Below, in pieces: positions 8,514 to 16,656 of a stretch of 64,000 nt of DNA (position 1 is its first letter; every line of letters begins with the position of its first letter). Source of the DNA: Paenibacillus sp. J31TS4 (GTDB lineage Bacteria; Bacillota; Bacilli; Paenibacillales; NBRC-103111); contig NZ_BOSI01000001.1 of the NCBI RefSeq assembly GCF_018403265.1, positions 1,116,001 to 1,180,000 of the forward strand, given 5' to 3'. Under the pieces are notes generated by a model. It did no database searches, was not told the origin of the DNA, and saw only the letters and a list, made by a program, of their open reading frames with translations. The position numbers were made by a program, and so were the translations under genes.

Positions 8514-8552
8514 CAAAAAAGACTGCTTCGCCGCAGGACGGCGAAGCAGTCT
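8514..8552 (-). terminator. Rho-independent terminator
   Basis: AGACTGCTTCGCCG and CGGCGAAGCAGTCT form a 14-bp stem with a 5-base loop (8520-8552); on the minus strand it is followed by TTTTTT. It ends transcription from the small gene at 8654-9040 about 100 bases downstream. A second GC-rich hairpin without a T tract lies at 8574-8604. Confidence 0.85.
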
Positions 8553-8653
8553 GGAAGAACGGAACCTACAGCACGCGAGCCGGCCCGGTGCGGGTCGGCT
8601 CGCGAATCGTTCTAGTTATGTAGGGGAATCGGCCAGGCGGTCTCCGAGGATGG

Positions 8654-9040
8654 TCAAGCTTCCTCCTCCAATTCCTCCGTCCGGTCGGGGCTGCCCAGCC
8701 ATACGGCGATTTTGCGCGAGATGGCGTCGCGGACAACCTGCTCCTTCACCCCGACCATCTTCTCCGTATTCTGCAGCCGGTAATGATAGATGACCTTCCC
8801 GCCGCCGATTTCGTTCCAGACCGGGGTGGTGATCCCCCACTGCTGAAGATCGATAGCCGCCTTCTCCCGGGCCAAGTAAGCCTGAACCTGTTGGATTAGC
8901 AGCTCATATAGGTCGGGAAAATGGGAGGTCTTGGTCAGGACCAGGTCGTTGTCGAGCAGCCGCTGCGCATAATCGAGCGTAATAAATTCGGACAACGCCG
9001 CCTTTTGTTCATCGGTCAAAGTCGTCACTGTTTCGTTCAT
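8654..9040 (-). CDS. Hypothetical protein, 128 aa
   Basis: I do not recognise this protein. The ATG at 9040 (MNETVTTLTDEQ) has AAGGAG 11 bases upstream, which is why it is preferred over an open-frame extension to 9121. The product is soluble and acidic, without signal peptide or membrane segment, and ends in a glutamate-rich tail (RTEELEEEA). The sequence looks largely helical, with a central basic stretch (VVRDAISRKIAVWLG). It lies alone between the terminator of the ugp operon (9172-9200) and its own terminator (8514-8552), so it is either a separate unit or expressed by read-through. Coding is supported by the ribosome binding site, the terminator and normal composition only. Confidence 0.65.
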   Translation of the reverse strand: MNETVTTLTDEQKAALSEFITLDYAQRLLDNDLVLTKTSHFPDLYELLIQQVQAYLAREKAAIDLQQWGITTPVWNEIGGGKVIYHYRLQNTEKMVGVKEQVVRDAISRKIAVWLGSPDRTEELEEEA

Positions 9041-9171
9041 CCGTTTTTTTGCTCCTTCGTTTCTTCTTTCAGCTTCTCCAGCCTCCTTTATAGGATTCGG
9101 AGCGAAGTCCCGGTTTGGCACCGTTGCCAGCCGATCCTTCGTCCTTCGGGCCTAGGGCAGCCGCCCTGACA

Positions 9172-9200
9172 AGCCAAAGAGCCGCCGGCACACCGGCGGC
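9172..9200 (-). terminator. Terminator of the ugp operon
   Basis: GCCGCCGG-CACA-CCGGCGGC is a perfect 8-bp stem at 9181-9200, followed on the minus strand by a CTCTTTGGCTTG tail. It lies 17 bases past the stop of the gene at 9217-10278. Confidence 0.7.
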
Positions 9201-9216
9201 CCTGAAGACCGAAGCG

Positions 9217-10278
9217 TTACTTCTCGATCGCCTGGATGGGAAGCAGGCGGTCCACATAATACAGGTTAGCCAGACGGTTCGGCGTGAAATCGGAGGCAAA
9301 GCCCATATGCAGCTCAGCCTTATGCGTATTGTTGCTCTTCGGCAGCCGGATGCCCAGTCCCTCCGGCTCCCGGAAGCTGAGTGACTGTCCCGCCGACATG
9401 AGCTGCTTGTCTTTGACCTCGCCCGTATTCAAATCGACGGCGGTGATGTACGTGTTCCCTTCGGGTGCGGTCGAGCCGCCGGATCCATAGGAGTTGCCCT
9501 CCAGCAGGTACAGATAAGCGCCGTACGAGGCAAAGCCCTGGAAGGTGCCGACCTGCGGCTGCGCTACGTCGGCGATCGGCGTATATTCACGCCGCTTGAC
9601 CTTCTCGAGCTCGTAGACGCCGAAGTGGAACGCGCCGTTCTTGCGGTAGCGCATCGTCAGCAGGCCATGCGCCTCGTCGAGATTGACCGTCGTCCGGTCC
9701 GCGCCCTCGATCAGCCGGTGCTTCTCCAGCTCGGGCGAAGCCGGCGTCAGAATCTTCCCGTTCTCAAACGGGAAGCGCGCCAGCTGAGTCCCCCAGCCGC
9801 TGCTGCCTTCGGTGACCGAATCGGTCTCGGTCCACAGATACGTCTGATCGCCAACAGGCTCCGCTCCGATCTGAACTCCATGGCCGAAGCCTTTGAGGAA
9901 CATGTGGCCGAGCACGTTCCCCTTCATATCCAGCTGCGTGAGAGTCAGGTCTCCGTTCTTGTCGCGGTTAGCACCTGTCACGGGAGCGTCCTCGCCCGGC
10001 AGCTGCTGGCCGCCCGCCATCAGCTGCACGATATAGATGCGCTCGTTCGCATTGTCGAACGCGAACGATTGCATGACCGTGCCGTTATGCAGCGGCTTGT
10101 CGCGGATGAGCTCCTTAGCGGGCTCGTCAAGGACGAACATCTTGGATTTGAGAACAGGCGGCTGCGCGCTGGCGGGTGCCGGAGGAACAAAGGGCACGAG
10201 ACTTAGGATGGCGAGGCCACCGACGAGCTTGACCAGATGCTTGCGGATGAACGAAGTAGTCCGAGTTGCGTTTGGCAT
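9217..10278 (-). CDS. Secreted TagC/helveticin-J-like beta-propeller protein
   Basis: A 353-residue exported protein: basic n-region, hydrophobic segment at about 17-33 and a signal peptidase site after PASA (about 35-38). The motif TVMQSFAFDNANERIYIVQL followed by a repeated strand pattern, GHGVQIGAE and a YLWTETDS segment matches my recollection of the family that includes B. subtilis TagC (DinC), phage receptor-binding propellers and helveticin-J-type bacteriocins; no alignment was run. Known members bind cell-wall or teichoic-acid ligands or have no assigned activity. Its start lies 4 bases from the diesterase stop, as the last gene of ugpC-A-E-B-Q, which suggests an extracellular partner in glycerophosphate or teichoic acid capture. 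It could instead be bacteriocin-like. Confidence 0.7.
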   Translation of the reverse strand: MPNATRTTSFIRKHLVKLVGGLAILSLVPFVPPAPASAQPPVLKSKMFVLDEPAKELIRDKPLHNGTVMQSFAFDNANERIYIVQLMAGGQQLPGEDAPVTGANRDKNGDLTLTQLDMKGNVLGHMFLKGFGHGVQIGAEPVGDQTYLWTETDSVTEGSSGWGTQLARFPFENGKILTPASPELEKHRLIEGADRTTVNLDEAHGLLTMRYRKNGAFHFGVYELEKVKRREYTPIADVAQPQVGTFQGFASYGAYLYLLEGNSYGSGGSTAPEGNTYITAVDLNTGEVKDKQLMSAGQSLSFREPEGLGIRLPKSNNTHKAELHMGFASDFTPNRLANLYYVDRLLPIQAIEK

Positions 10279-10282
10279 TGGT

Positions 10283-11056
10283 TTACACCTCCACGGATTG
10301 GTTCAATTGCTTGCGGATCCGCATAGCGGGAAGCGGATCGTTGACGGTCATGACTTTGACGCCGCATCCCAACGCGTAATGCACCTGCTGGTCGCGGTCC
10401 GGACAGTAACACCAGGCGAGGAGGCCCGCCTCCTCAATCTCCTTCACCAGCTGCGGGGTGAGGAGGCTCATGCTTGCAGCGACCGCCCACAGCTTGGAGC
10501 GGGTGCCTTCCGGACCCGGCACGTAATTGTACATTACATGCTCAGGAAAGCCCTGGACCTTTACGCCATAGGTGTCGAACAAATAGGCGCTTACCGTGGC
10601 ATCGAAGCAGGTAAAGACGCAGTTCGGCAGCAGGCCGTGCTCCCCAAGCAGGGCGATCGAGGCATCCGCCACCCTGGTGGCATCCGGCGCCGGCTTGATC
10701 TCGACGTTCAGCAGGATGCGGGGATACCCGCTCAACAGCTCGCACAGCTCCGCGAGTGTCGGGATTTTGAGGCCTTCGAACGGTTTGCCGAACCAGCCGC
10801 CCGCGTCGAGCCGCTTGAGCTCCTCGAGCGTCATATCGCTGACTCTGCCGGTTCCGTCCGTCGTCCGGTCCACTGTCTCGTCGTGAATGACTACGACTTC
10901 CCCGTCCTTGGAGAACCGGAGGTCGAATTCGATCATGTCGACCTCCAGCTCCAGCGCCTTCTGGAAGGCAAGCAGCGTATTCTCCGGGTAACGGGCCTTA
11001 TACCCGCGATGCGCGGAAACGACAATGCCCGCTGGCTGCAAAAGTTGTTCGATCAT
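10283..11056 (-). CDS. ugpQ: Glycerophosphodiester phosphodiesterase (UgpQ-like)
   Basis: A 257-residue GDPD-family TIM-barrel enzyme that hydrolyses glycerophosphodiesters to sn-glycerol 3-phosphate and an alcohol. Catalytic and metal residues are visible: the SAHRGYKARYPENT motif near the start (His, Arg, Glu), EFDLRFSKDG (Glu, Asp) and VVIHDETVDRTTDGTG (His acid/base). There is no signal peptide, so it acts in the cytoplasm on imported substrate, unlike the secreted GlpQ type. It begins 4 bases after the binding-protein stop with an AAAGGATAA ribosome binding site, and is followed after 4 bases by the TagC-like gene. Tight coupling to the Ugp importer supports the UgpQ assignment. Confidence 0.9.
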   Translation of the reverse strand: MIEQLLQPAGIVVSAHRGYKARYPENTLLAFQKALELEVDMIEFDLRFSKDGEVVVIHDETVDRTTDGTGRVSDMTLEELKRLDAGGWFGKPFEGLKIPTLAELCELLSGYPRILLNVEIKPAPDATRVADASIALLGEHGLLPNCVFTCFDATVSAYLFDTYGVKVQGFPEHVMYNYVPGPEGTRSKLWAVAASMSLLTPQLVKEIEEAGLLAWCYCPDRDQQVHYALGCGVKVMTVNDPLPAMRIRKQLNQSVEV

Positions 11057-11060
11057 AGGA

Positions 11061-12371
11061 TTATCCTTTCAACAGCCGCTCGGCTTCTTTTTTGAACGTA
11101 TCCAGTGTCGGCTCGATCGCCTTGTTGTCGTACATGATCGCCTGGATCGCCTTGAAGAACTCCTGCATCACCTGCGGCCAGGCTACATGCTTGTTGGTAT
11201 CCACCGCATACTGCAGCTGGTCGTAAGCGACCTTGCGGTTCGGCTCTTTTGCCCACAGGTCCTTAATTTGCTGAGACTCGACCATCTTCTTGGTGAACGG
11301 CAGGTAACCCGAATCCAGAATGAACTGGAGGCCGCCCTGCGGATCGATCATTGCCCAGCGGAGGAATTCCCAAGCCGCATCCTTGTTCTTGGAGCCTGCC
11401 ATCAGGGACAGGTTGGCTCCGCCTGTCGGCGTCGCATAGACCGCATCCATCGGCAGGAAGGACGTTACGTAATCGAACTTGACGTTGTCCTTGAGGCTGC
11501 CGATTACGCCCGTCGATTGGTACATCAGGCCGATCTTGCCGCTGATGAACATCTGGTTGACGATGTTGCCTGAATCCTGCTGCGGCGGGTAGTAGAGCGC
11601 GCCGGTGTTTTGCTGATCCTTCAGGAACTTGAACACCTTAGTTCCGAGCGCGCTGTCAAAGCCGATCGACGTCCCCTGGTCGTTGAAAAATTTGCCTTTG
11701 GCCTGGGAGATCATGGCGATTGGATACCACGTATCGTAAGGCATCGAATAGCCGTACCGCTTGAACTCGTTGTTCTCCTTAATGACAAGCGCATTGGCGA
11801 CAGTCTTCAGCTCTTCCCAGGTCTTCGGCACAGCGAGGCCCTTCTCGTCGAGCATCGTCTTGTTAACGTGCAGAATCGGTGTGGACCGGTTGAACGGCAG
11901 CGACACCAGCTTCTTGTCGAAAACGGAATGGCCCATGAGCCCTGGGGTTAAGTCATCCTGGCTCATGTTCGATTTCTTGAGGAACGGCGTCATGTCCTCG
12001 AGGACGTCTGAATCGGCGAACATCTGGATATAAGCGCGCTCGAGCATGCTGATGTCCGGACCCGTCTTGGCCGCGACGGCCTGCTGCAGCTTCGTGACTG
12101 TCTCGTCGTAGGAGCCCTGGAACGTGCCGACGACTTCCACCTTGTCCTGTGAGGCGTTGAAGCGCTTGATCATCGCGTCCAGATACTCGCCGTTCTTGCC
12201 GCCAAGCGAATGCCAGAATTGAACGGTCGCCTTGCCGGCCGGGCCGGAGGGCGCCGGAGCCGCGGATGAGCCCGTATCGGTTGTCTTCGGCGACTCCCCG
12301 CCGGAGCAGGCGGCAAGCAGCCCGGACAGCATGGTGGTGGCGAGCAGGACAGAAGAAGCTTTCTTCCACAT
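11061..12371 (-). CDS. ugpB: UgpB-like substrate-binding lipoprotein
   Basis: A 436-residue binding lipoprotein. The start at 12371 (MWKKASSVLL) was chosen for its AGGGGGA ribosome binding site and immediate signal peptide; the lipobox is LLAAC at about 18-22. The mature protein shows UgpB-type motifs: VQFWHSLGGKNGEYLD, FNASQDKVEV, FQGSYDETVTKLQQ and PFNRSTPILHVNKTMLDEKG. UgpB relatives bind sn-glycerol 3-phosphate or glycerophosphodiesters. It hands substrate to the permeases at 12400-14147 and is followed directly by a cytoplasmic glycerophosphodiesterase, which makes a diester substrate more likely than a sugar. Confidence 0.87.
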   Translation of the reverse strand: MWKKASSVLLATTMLSGLLAACSGGESPKTTDTGSSAAPAPSGPAGKATVQFWHSLGGKNGEYLDAMIKRFNASQDKVEVVGTFQGSYDETVTKLQQAVAAKTGPDISMLERAYIQMFADSDVLEDMTPFLKKSNMSQDDLTPGLMGHSVFDKKLVSLPFNRSTPILHVNKTMLDEKGLAVPKTWEELKTVANALVIKENNEFKRYGYSMPYDTWYPIAMISQAKGKFFNDQGTSIGFDSALGTKVFKFLKDQQNTGALYYPPQQDSGNIVNQMFISGKIGLMYQSTGVIGSLKDNVKFDYVTSFLPMDAVYATPTGGANLSLMAGSKNKDAAWEFLRWAMIDPQGGLQFILDSGYLPFTKKMVESQQIKDLWAKEPNRKVAYDQLQYAVDTNKHVAWPQVMQEFFKAIQAIMYDNKAIEPTLDTFKKEAERLLKG

Positions 12372-12399
12372 AGAAACAATCCCCCTAATATTGGCAATG

Positions 12400-13230
12400 T
12401 TATTTGATGCCGGAATAGACAAACGCCTTGACGATCTGCTTGGAAGCGAACAAATACACAATCAGAATTGGAATGACGAGCACCACGTTGCCGGCCATGA
12501 TGATGTGCCAGTTGCTAATGCCCTCGGTCTCCCGCAGCATCGCAATCCCCATCGTCAGCGGGCGCACGGCGGCCGAGTCCGTCATGACAAGCGGCCAGAA
12601 GTAATCGTTCCAGTGCGACACGAAGCTGAACAGGGCAATGGTCGCCAGCGCCGGCATCGACATCGGGACCATGATCTTCCAAATGATCTTGAATTCGCTC
12701 GCATTGTCCAGGCGCGCCGATTCGATGATCTCCTGCGGAATCTGCATGAAATACTGGCGGAGCAGGAAGATGCCGAAGGCGTTGGCCATGAACGGCAGTA
12801 TCTGCGGCAGCAGCGAGTTGATCAAGCCCCAGTCCGCAAGCATGAGGTAAACGGGAATGAATGTGACCTGCCCCGGAATCATGAAGGCAAGCAGGACGAA
12901 CGAGAACAGAATTTCCTTCCCGGCGAATCGATACTTCGCAAAGGCATAGGCCGCGGGGATCATCACGAGCACCTGGATGAGGATGACCGAGAATGTGACG
13001 ATAATCGAGTTCCTGGCATAGGTCAGGAATGGGCCCGCATTCATCGCGGTGGAGAAGTTGACCCATTGCGGAATCGAAGGAATCCACGTGGGTGGGAACG
13101 TAAGCGTTTCCTGAAAGGTCTGCAGCGAAGTGGAAATCATCCACAGAAAAGGGAAGATGAAGATCATAAGAACGATCGCCTTCAGTAGAAAGCTGAGCGG
13201 CGCTCTTACATACTTCCATTCAAAAGACAT
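12400..13230 (-). CDS. ugpE: UgpE-like permease
   Basis: A 276-residue MalG-branch permease with six membrane segments. The EAA-type loop is IPQEIIESARLDNASEFKII (about 170-189) and the C-terminus KQIVKAFVYSGIK is typical of UgpE. It starts at an ATG with a GAGGGTG-type ribosome binding site. It forms the channel with UgpA at 13269-14147 and is energised by UgpC at 14140-15219. The order C-A-E-B differs from the E. coli order B-A-E-C, but the set is complete. Confidence 0.9.
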   Translation of the reverse strand: MSFEWKYVRAPLSFLLKAIVLMIFIFPFLWMISTSLQTFQETLTFPPTWIPSIPQWVNFSTAMNAGPFLTYARNSIIVTFSVILIQVLVMIPAAYAFAKYRFAGKEILFSFVLLAFMIPGQVTFIPVYLMLADWGLINSLLPQILPFMANAFGIFLLRQYFMQIPQEIIESARLDNASEFKIIWKIMVPMSMPALATIALFSFVSHWNDYFWPLVMTDSAAVRPLTMGIAMLRETEGISNWHIIMAGNVVLVIPILIVYLFASKQIVKAFVYSGIK

Positions 13231-13268
13231 GGATCACACACCCTCTTTTTCTCAGCGTCTTGGGCGTT

Positions 13269-14147
13269 TTACTGGTAATGGACTTTCTTAGACAGCACCC
13301 GGAAGTAAACAACGGTCAGCAGGGCGATGATCGCCATAAGCACGACGCCCGTGGCGGAAGCGTATCCGATGCTGTTCGTACGGAATTCATAGATGTAATA
13401 GACGAGCGTGGTCGTCGCTCCGTTCGGGCCTCCGCCCGTCATGATCTTGACCGTGTCGAATACCTTGAAGGAGCCGATCGTCATAATAATCAGGATGAAG
13501 AACAGCTGCGGCGAGATAAGCGGCAGCGTGATCTTGCGGAACACCTGAAACTTGCTCGCATTGTCGAGAGCGGCCGCTTCATAGATGCTCGGCGGAATGC
13601 TTTGGAGTGCCGCCACGATGATCAGCGTATAGTAGCCGATGTTCTGCCAGACGGATACGATAATGATCGAGATCATGGCCGTGCTCGAGTTCTGCAGCCA
13701 GGTCGAGCCCGGCAAACCGAACGTTTTGAGCAGGAAATTCAACAGCCCGTGGTTCGGCTCCATCAGCCACATCCAGACGAGCGCCACCGAGACGATCGAG
13801 ATGATATGGGGCGTGAAGATGCCCGCCTGCACGATGGCATTGAAGCGCTTGCGCTTGTTCAGCCAAACGGCGATGATCAAGGACAGGACGAGCGTCAGGA
13901 CGACGACGCCGATCGTATAGACAACTGTGTTGAGAAGGGCGGTATAGAAGTCCTCCCGGCTGAAAATCTGGGTGTAGTTATCGGTTCCGATGAACTTGCT
14001 CTTGTCCTTGTTCATGAGGTTGTATTTGTAGAAGCTGAGCTTGATCAGATAGGCGACCGGATAGAGCACGAACAGGACGATGCCGGTCATCGCCGGCAGA
14101 ATCATGACGTAGGGGCGAACCGCTTCCCAAATCCGCTTCTTATCCAT
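13269..14147 (-). CDS. ugpA: UgpA-like permease
   Basis: A 292-residue MalF/UgpA-branch permease. An N-terminal membrane anchor (about 13-33) precedes the FYKYNLMNKDKSKFIGTDNY periplasmic-loop motif; the EAA-like loop is PPSIYEAAALDNASKFQVFR. It overlaps the end of ugpC by 8 bases (ATG at 14147, ugpC stop at 14140), evidence of translational coupling, and is preceded by AGGGGACAGG. Confidence 0.9.
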   Translation of the reverse strand: MDKKRIWEAVRPYVMILPAMTGIVLFVLYPVAYLIKLSFYKYNLMNKDKSKFIGTDNYTQIFSREDFYTALLNTVVYTIGVVVLTLVLSLIIAVWLNKRKRFNAIVQAGIFTPHIISIVSVALVWMWLMEPNHGLLNFLLKTFGLPGSTWLQNSSTAMISIIIVSVWQNIGYYTLIIVAALQSIPPSIYEAAALDNASKFQVFRKITLPLISPQLFFILIIMTIGSFKVFDTVKIMTGGGPNGATTTLVYYIYEFRTNSIGYASATGVVLMAIIALLTVVYFRVLSKKVHYQ

Positions 14148-15219
14148 TCGCCTGTCCCCTCATGACCAGTACCTTCGACCGACCGCCCAACGCTTCCAGA
14201 TAGGATGAGAACCGGCCGTCTTCCCGGTCGATCCGGTTCTCGTCCGCTCCGAAGAAGAACAGATTCCCGGCTTCCACGCCCAGGTAGACCTCTTGATCGA
14301 CGACGAACCGGTCTTCCGTGCACTTGATCATGTACGCCTGTTCCTCGCTTTTCACCTGATAAATCGTTTCGGAGCCAAGCATCTCGCGCGTGACGATCGT
14401 ACCCGGAACCTGAAAATGGGTGGCTAGCGGCTCGGTGGACAACACCCCGCTCTCCGGACGGAAACCGAACATGACATTATCGATGCCCAGCTCCGCGATG
14501 TTCATCGGAGGTACACCGATGAATTGGGCGGCGAACAGGTTGTTCGGCTGGCGGTAGATGACCTCCGGCGCCGCTTCCTGCTGGATTTGGCCCTGGTTCA
14601 TGAGCACGATCGTGTCGGCCATCGACATCGCCTCGACCTGGTCATGCGTGACGTAGACGAACGTCGTGCCAAGCTTCTTGTGCATCTCGATCAGCTCGAT
14701 CCGCATCTGCACTCGCAGCTTGGCGTCGAGGTTGGACAGCGGTTCGTCCATCAAGAAGACCGACGGCTTCTTGACCATCGCTCTGGCTAGCGCTATCCGC
14801 TGCCGCTGGCCGCCCGAGAGCGTCGACGGCTTGCGGTCGAGGTAGCCGGCGAGACCGACTGTTTCGCTGATGCTTTCGACCAGGCGCTTTCGCTCATCCT
14901 TGGGCACCTTGTTGTTCTTGAGCCCGAATTCAATATTCTCCCGGACCGACATCGTCGGGTAGATGGCATAGTTCTGGAACACCATCGCGACGCCCCGCTG
15001 GCCCGGGGGAATTCGGGTTACGTCCTTGCCGTTGATCAGCACGGAGCCCGAAGTTTGCGGATCGAGACCCGCTATCATCCGGAGCAGCGTTGTCTTGCCG
15101 CAGCCGGACGGCCCGACCAGGACGGTAAACTTGCCGTCTTCGATCTTGAGATTCAAATCCTTGATGATGACGTTCTTGTCGAACGACTGGGTCACATTAA
15201 CGAACTCTATGGATGCCAC
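14140..15219 (-). CDS. ugpC: ABC transporter ATPase UgpC/MsmX family
   Basis: A 359-residue sugar/glycerophosphate-type ATPase. Walker A is GPSGCGKTT (36-44), the Q loop is around FQNYAIYPTM (81-90), the signature LSGGQRQR starts at 134, Walker B is VFLMDE (154-159), and the switch His follows in YVTHDQVEAM. The C-terminal about 120 residues form the OB-fold regulatory domain of the MalK type. Start is GTG at 15219 with GGAGGAG 5 bases before. It is the first gene of the ugp operon. It is the only importer ATPase in this window, while four other importers lack one, and MsmX/UgpC proteins are known to serve several permease pairs; multitasking is therefore plausible. Confidence 0.93.
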   Translation of the reverse strand: MASIEFVNVTQSFDKNVIIKDLNLKIEDGKFTVLVGPSGCGKTTLLRMIAGLDPQTSGSVLINGKDVTRIPPGQRGVAMVFQNYAIYPTMSVRENIEFGLKNNKVPKDERKRLVESISETVGLAGYLDRKPSTLSGGQRQRIALARAMVKKPSVFLMDEPLSNLDAKLRVQMRIELIEMHKKLGTTFVYVTHDQVEAMSMADTIVLMNQGQIQQEAAPEVIYRQPNNLFAAQFIGVPPMNIAELGIDNVMFGFRPESGVLSTEPLATHFQVPGTIVTREMLGSETIYQVKSEEQAYMIKCTEDRFVVDQEVYLGVEAGNLFFFGADENRIDREDGRFSSYLEALGGRSKVLVMRGQANG

Positions 15220-15272
15220 CCTTACTCCTCCTCACCATTCCTCTTAAGAGGCCGACAACGGCCCTGGCGTTA

Positions 15273-15288
15273 TTGAGAGCGCTTACGT
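15273..15288. promoter_or_regulatory. cre-like CcpA site upstream of ugpC
   Basis: TTGAGAGCGCTTACGT matches the cre consensus WTGNNARCGNWWWCAW at 15 of 16 positions (the A at position 15 is G). It lies 54 bases upstream of the ugpC start. A clear promoter was not found beside it, so activity as a roadblock or operator is inferred. Confidence 0.6.
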
Positions 15289-15473
15289 TTGTTTGCCGGG
15301 AAAGACCTTTTGCTGCCGGTTTTGCGAATGTGGTACACTAGTCTTGGACAGCTGCGCGTATCTCGCGCTGCAGCCGGGTTAGAGCCCGGTCCCTCGCGAA
15401 ATACGCGGCTGTCTTCTCCTGGGTCAACCTGCTGCGTCAACAGCCGGGTCCCGACCCGCCGGCTTTCCCTGTG

Positions 15474-16568
15474 TCACCAGTGAAAGTCGAGGATTGTTTT
15501 TTTCCAGTCCCGGTGAGCCAGAGCGGATTCCATAGCGCCAGCGAGGTCTTCCGCTTTGCTCACCACCGTATATTCCTCCGGAATCAGCTTGCGCAGCGTG
15601 CTCTGGCATTCCGGATCCTCCATAACCTGAATGACCCTCTGAAAGTCATCCACCGAGCTGCGGCTGCTGCCGTGGATCGTCAGCCCCTTCTCCAGCACGT
15701 CTCTCGTATTGATCGGCACCCGGTCCTCGCTCACGCCCATCGCGACGATATGACCGCCCGGCTTCAGCAAATCGATCCCTTGGTTCAGCGCGCTCTCGCT
15801 GAAGCGGCCGCCTGTGCATTCCACCACGATGTCGACCTTGTCCCCGGCTTCGAAATCATACGTCTGCACCATCTCCGTCTCGGCGAATGCGAACTGGTCC
15901 AGCTTATCGCGGATCGCGCCGAAGACGATCAGCCGGTCTCTGCCAACGCCGAAAGCATGGTGCAGAACCGCAGCGGTCAAATAGCCGACCGGACCGTCAC
16001 CGAATACCGCCACACGGGCTGTCTTGAGCTGCTCCGCGAGTCCGCGGACCGCTCGGTAGGACACGCTGCACAGCTCGGCCAGGACCGCAATCTCGTCCGG
16101 CACGGTATCCGGAATCGGAATCGTGCACGACTCGGGCAGCACAAGCCTGCTCTGAGCGATGCCGTCCGTGGTGCTTCCGAGGAAGAGCCCGCGGGAGCAA
16201 TAATTGTCCTCGATCTCTCCCCGGCAGGCCGGACAGCACTCCTCGGGGGGGATACCGGCGAGCAGATGGCCCGGCAGGTTGGGGACGATGACGACGCGCG
16301 TGCCGTTCGGCAGCGCCGCACCGCCTCCTACCGCTACCTTGCCAATTCCCTCGTGAAGAAGCGCCATCGGCAGCTTCTTGGCGAGCACCTCCGGCTTCCT
16401 CATGCCTCCGAAGTACCGCAGATCCGCATGACAGATGCTGGCGAGCGTAGGCTCGACCGCAACCATCCCGCTTCTCAGCTCTCTCTCCTGGTTTAATTCT
16501 TCAATGACGTGCGGCGCCGTCAATCGCAATGTGCGGGAAATGACGGCACCGGTTGTTGTTGTTGACAC
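15474..16568 (-). CDS. tarJ: TarJ-like ribulose-5-phosphate reductase / ribitol-5-phosphate dehydrogenase
   Basis: A 364-residue medium-chain dehydrogenase. The start GTG at 16568 has GGAGGTGG 8 bases upstream; an earlier GTG lies inside that ribosome binding site. It resembles TarJ rather than general alcohol dehydrogenases: SICHADLRYFGG, LAKKLPMALLHEGIGKV, VFGDGPVGYLTA, CTGGR, and VLEKGLTIHGSSRSSVDDFQ all have close counterparts in TarJ as I recall it. TarJ interconverts D-ribulose 5-phosphate and D-ribitol 5-phosphate using NADP(H), in CDP-ribitol synthesis for wall teichoic acid. Its usual partner TarI is absent here. The position between a DeoR regulator and a glycerophosphate importer favours a catabolic role, oxidising ribitol 5-phosphate. 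A four-Cys cluster (CCPACRG then C) near 115-130 differs from the S. aureus protein I recall and resembles the structural zinc site of other MDRs. Confidence 0.75.
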   Translation of the reverse strand: MSTTTTGAVISRTLRLTAPHVIEELNQERELRSGMVAVEPTLASICHADLRYFGGMRKPEVLAKKLPMALLHEGIGKVAVGGGAALPNGTRVVIVPNLPGHLLAGIPPEECCPACRGEIEDNYCSRGLFLGSTTDGIAQSRLVLPESCTIPIPDTVPDEIAVLAELCSVSYRAVRGLAEQLKTARVAVFGDGPVGYLTAAVLHHAFGVGRDRLIVFGAIRDKLDQFAFAETEMVQTYDFEAGDKVDIVVECTGGRFSESALNQGIDLLKPGGHIVAMGVSEDRVPINTRDVLEKGLTIHGSSRSSVDDFQRVIQVMEDPECQSTLRKLIPEEYTVVSKAEDLAGAMESALAHRDWKKTILDFHW

Positions 16569-16656
16569 GGACAGGCCCACCTCCAGTTGGTAAAGAAAAT
16601 AGAATATATGAATCCCCTAGCCGCGTGCGGCGCAGGGAGGTTCACCTTGTTACGAA

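Noticed and set aside
8574-8604. GC-rich hairpin as a terminator
   Set aside because: It lacks a T tract; the hairpin at 8514-8552 just downstream on the minus strand is the better terminator.
15474-16568. Generic alcohol or threonine dehydrogenase
   Set aside because: Specific stretches (LAKKLPMALLHEG, VLEKGLTIHGSSRS) match TarJ better than threonine or sorbitol dehydrogenases, so TarJ-like was preferred, with the direction of reaction left open.
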